42,912 nt of DNA from Flammeovirgaceae bacterium UBA2371. GTDB taxonomy: Bacteria > Bacteroidota > Bacteroidia > Cytophagales > Cyclobacteriaceae. Positions 42,791-42,912 of this stretch are shown one piece after another. The stretch covers positions 1 to 42,912 of the forward strand of contig DDTF01000033.1 in NCBI GenBank assembly GCA_002345965.1, in the 5' to 3' direction. The notes under the pieces were generated by a model. It searched no databases. It was not told the DNA's origin and saw only the letters and a list, made by a program, of their open reading frames with translations. How positions within the stretch are numbered: position 1 is the stretch's first letter; each line of letters begins with the position of its first letter. Both the position numbers and the translations under genes were made by a program.

Positions 42791-42912
42791 ATGAAGCCTA
42801 AGAATAAAATTGGTCTTTTTTTCGGATCCTTTAACCCCATTCACATTGGGCACCTTATTATAGCCAATAGCATGTTGCAAAACGGAGGGCTGGACAAAGT
42901 CTGGTTTGTAGT
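42791..42912 (+). CDS. nadD: Nicotinate-nucleotide adenylyltransferase, partial (start only)
   Basis: The frame from ATG at 42791 runs off the window after 40 codons, beginning MKPKNKIGLFFGSFNPIHIG. GLFFGSFNPIHIGHLIIA holds the (H/T)xGH nucleotidyltransferase motif (H18-I-G-H21) of NadD, which makes deamido-NAD from nicotinate mononucleotide and ATP. It follows gmk by 8 bases, a common neighbour order in Bacteroidota. The rest lies outside the window, so integrity cannot be judged. Confidence 0.9.
   Translation, partial: MKPKNKIGLFFGSFNPIHIGHLIIANSMLQNGGLDKVWFV

Noticed and set aside
1..42912. tRNA, rRNA, insertion sequences, phage genes and CRISPR arrays
   Set aside because: None was recognised by eye on either strand; short RNA genes could still be missed without a covariance-model search.

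Overview
The window looks like part of an AT-rich chromosome from Bacteroidota, probably a Cytophagales-like lineage. Supporting signs are start codons without strong Shine-Dalgarno sequences, several TAnnTTTG-type -7 boxes, an ECF sigma factor paired with a TonB-domain/anti-sigma-like protein, a YfbK-type von Willebrand protein, and a degenerate Rieske-like lipoprotein. Species cannot be assigned from the sequence alone.

Bases 1-31472 form one large surface-polysaccharide (O-antigen, capsule or exopolysaccharide) locus, almost entirely on the + strand. It opens with a divergent, truncated Wzz-type chain-length gene (1-535, -). Next come sugar-nucleotide genes (615-8616): a CapI-type epimerase, UDP-HexNAc 6-dehydrogenase, GalE, the WbpE/WbpD/WbpB set for UDP-GlcNAc(3NAc)A, and Gmd/Fcl for GDP-L-fucose. 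The middle (8884-14049) carries assembly genes: an O-antigen ligase/polymerase-like protein, a Wzx-type flippase, a Wzy-like polymerase and a GT4 transferase. Two methyltransferase genes then lie on the opposite strand (15951-14199), ending at a strong bidirectional hairpin. A second + strand module (16236-21877) holds a Nudix hydrolase, an unusual nucleotide-sugar dehydrogenase, two SDR enzymes, a DPM1-like GT2 and a C-methyltransferase; it probably makes an unidentified modified sugar. A convergent gene (23887-21896) encodes a GT-C-like membrane protein ending in four tandem repeats of about 54 residues. The cluster closes with a GT-A transferase, an FdtA/FdtB-like pair for a 3-amino-3,6-dideoxyhexose, a WcaI-like GT4, a second O-antigen ligase-like protein, and two different lipid-carrier initiating transferases side by side (a WcaJ-like PHPT and a WecA-like PNPT).

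Bases 31444-42912 are mostly core or cell-envelope genes: pheS, 3-hydroxyacyl-CoA dehydrogenase, a lipoprotein, an APC permease, an ECF sigma/TonB pair divergent from a von Willebrand protein, two more GT2 genes (one a fusion of two GT2 domains), a second ECF sigma with a zinc anti-sigma, gmk, and the start of nadD.

Taken together, the locus can supply several activated sugars, load a first sugar on undecaprenyl phosphate, extend it with at least four glycosyltransferases, flip it, polymerise it, and regulate its length. The final polymer structure is not deducible. No tRNA, rRNA, CRISPR array, insertion sequence or phage gene was recognised. The most novel-looking items are the repeat-tailed GT-C protein and the Nudix-led sugar module.
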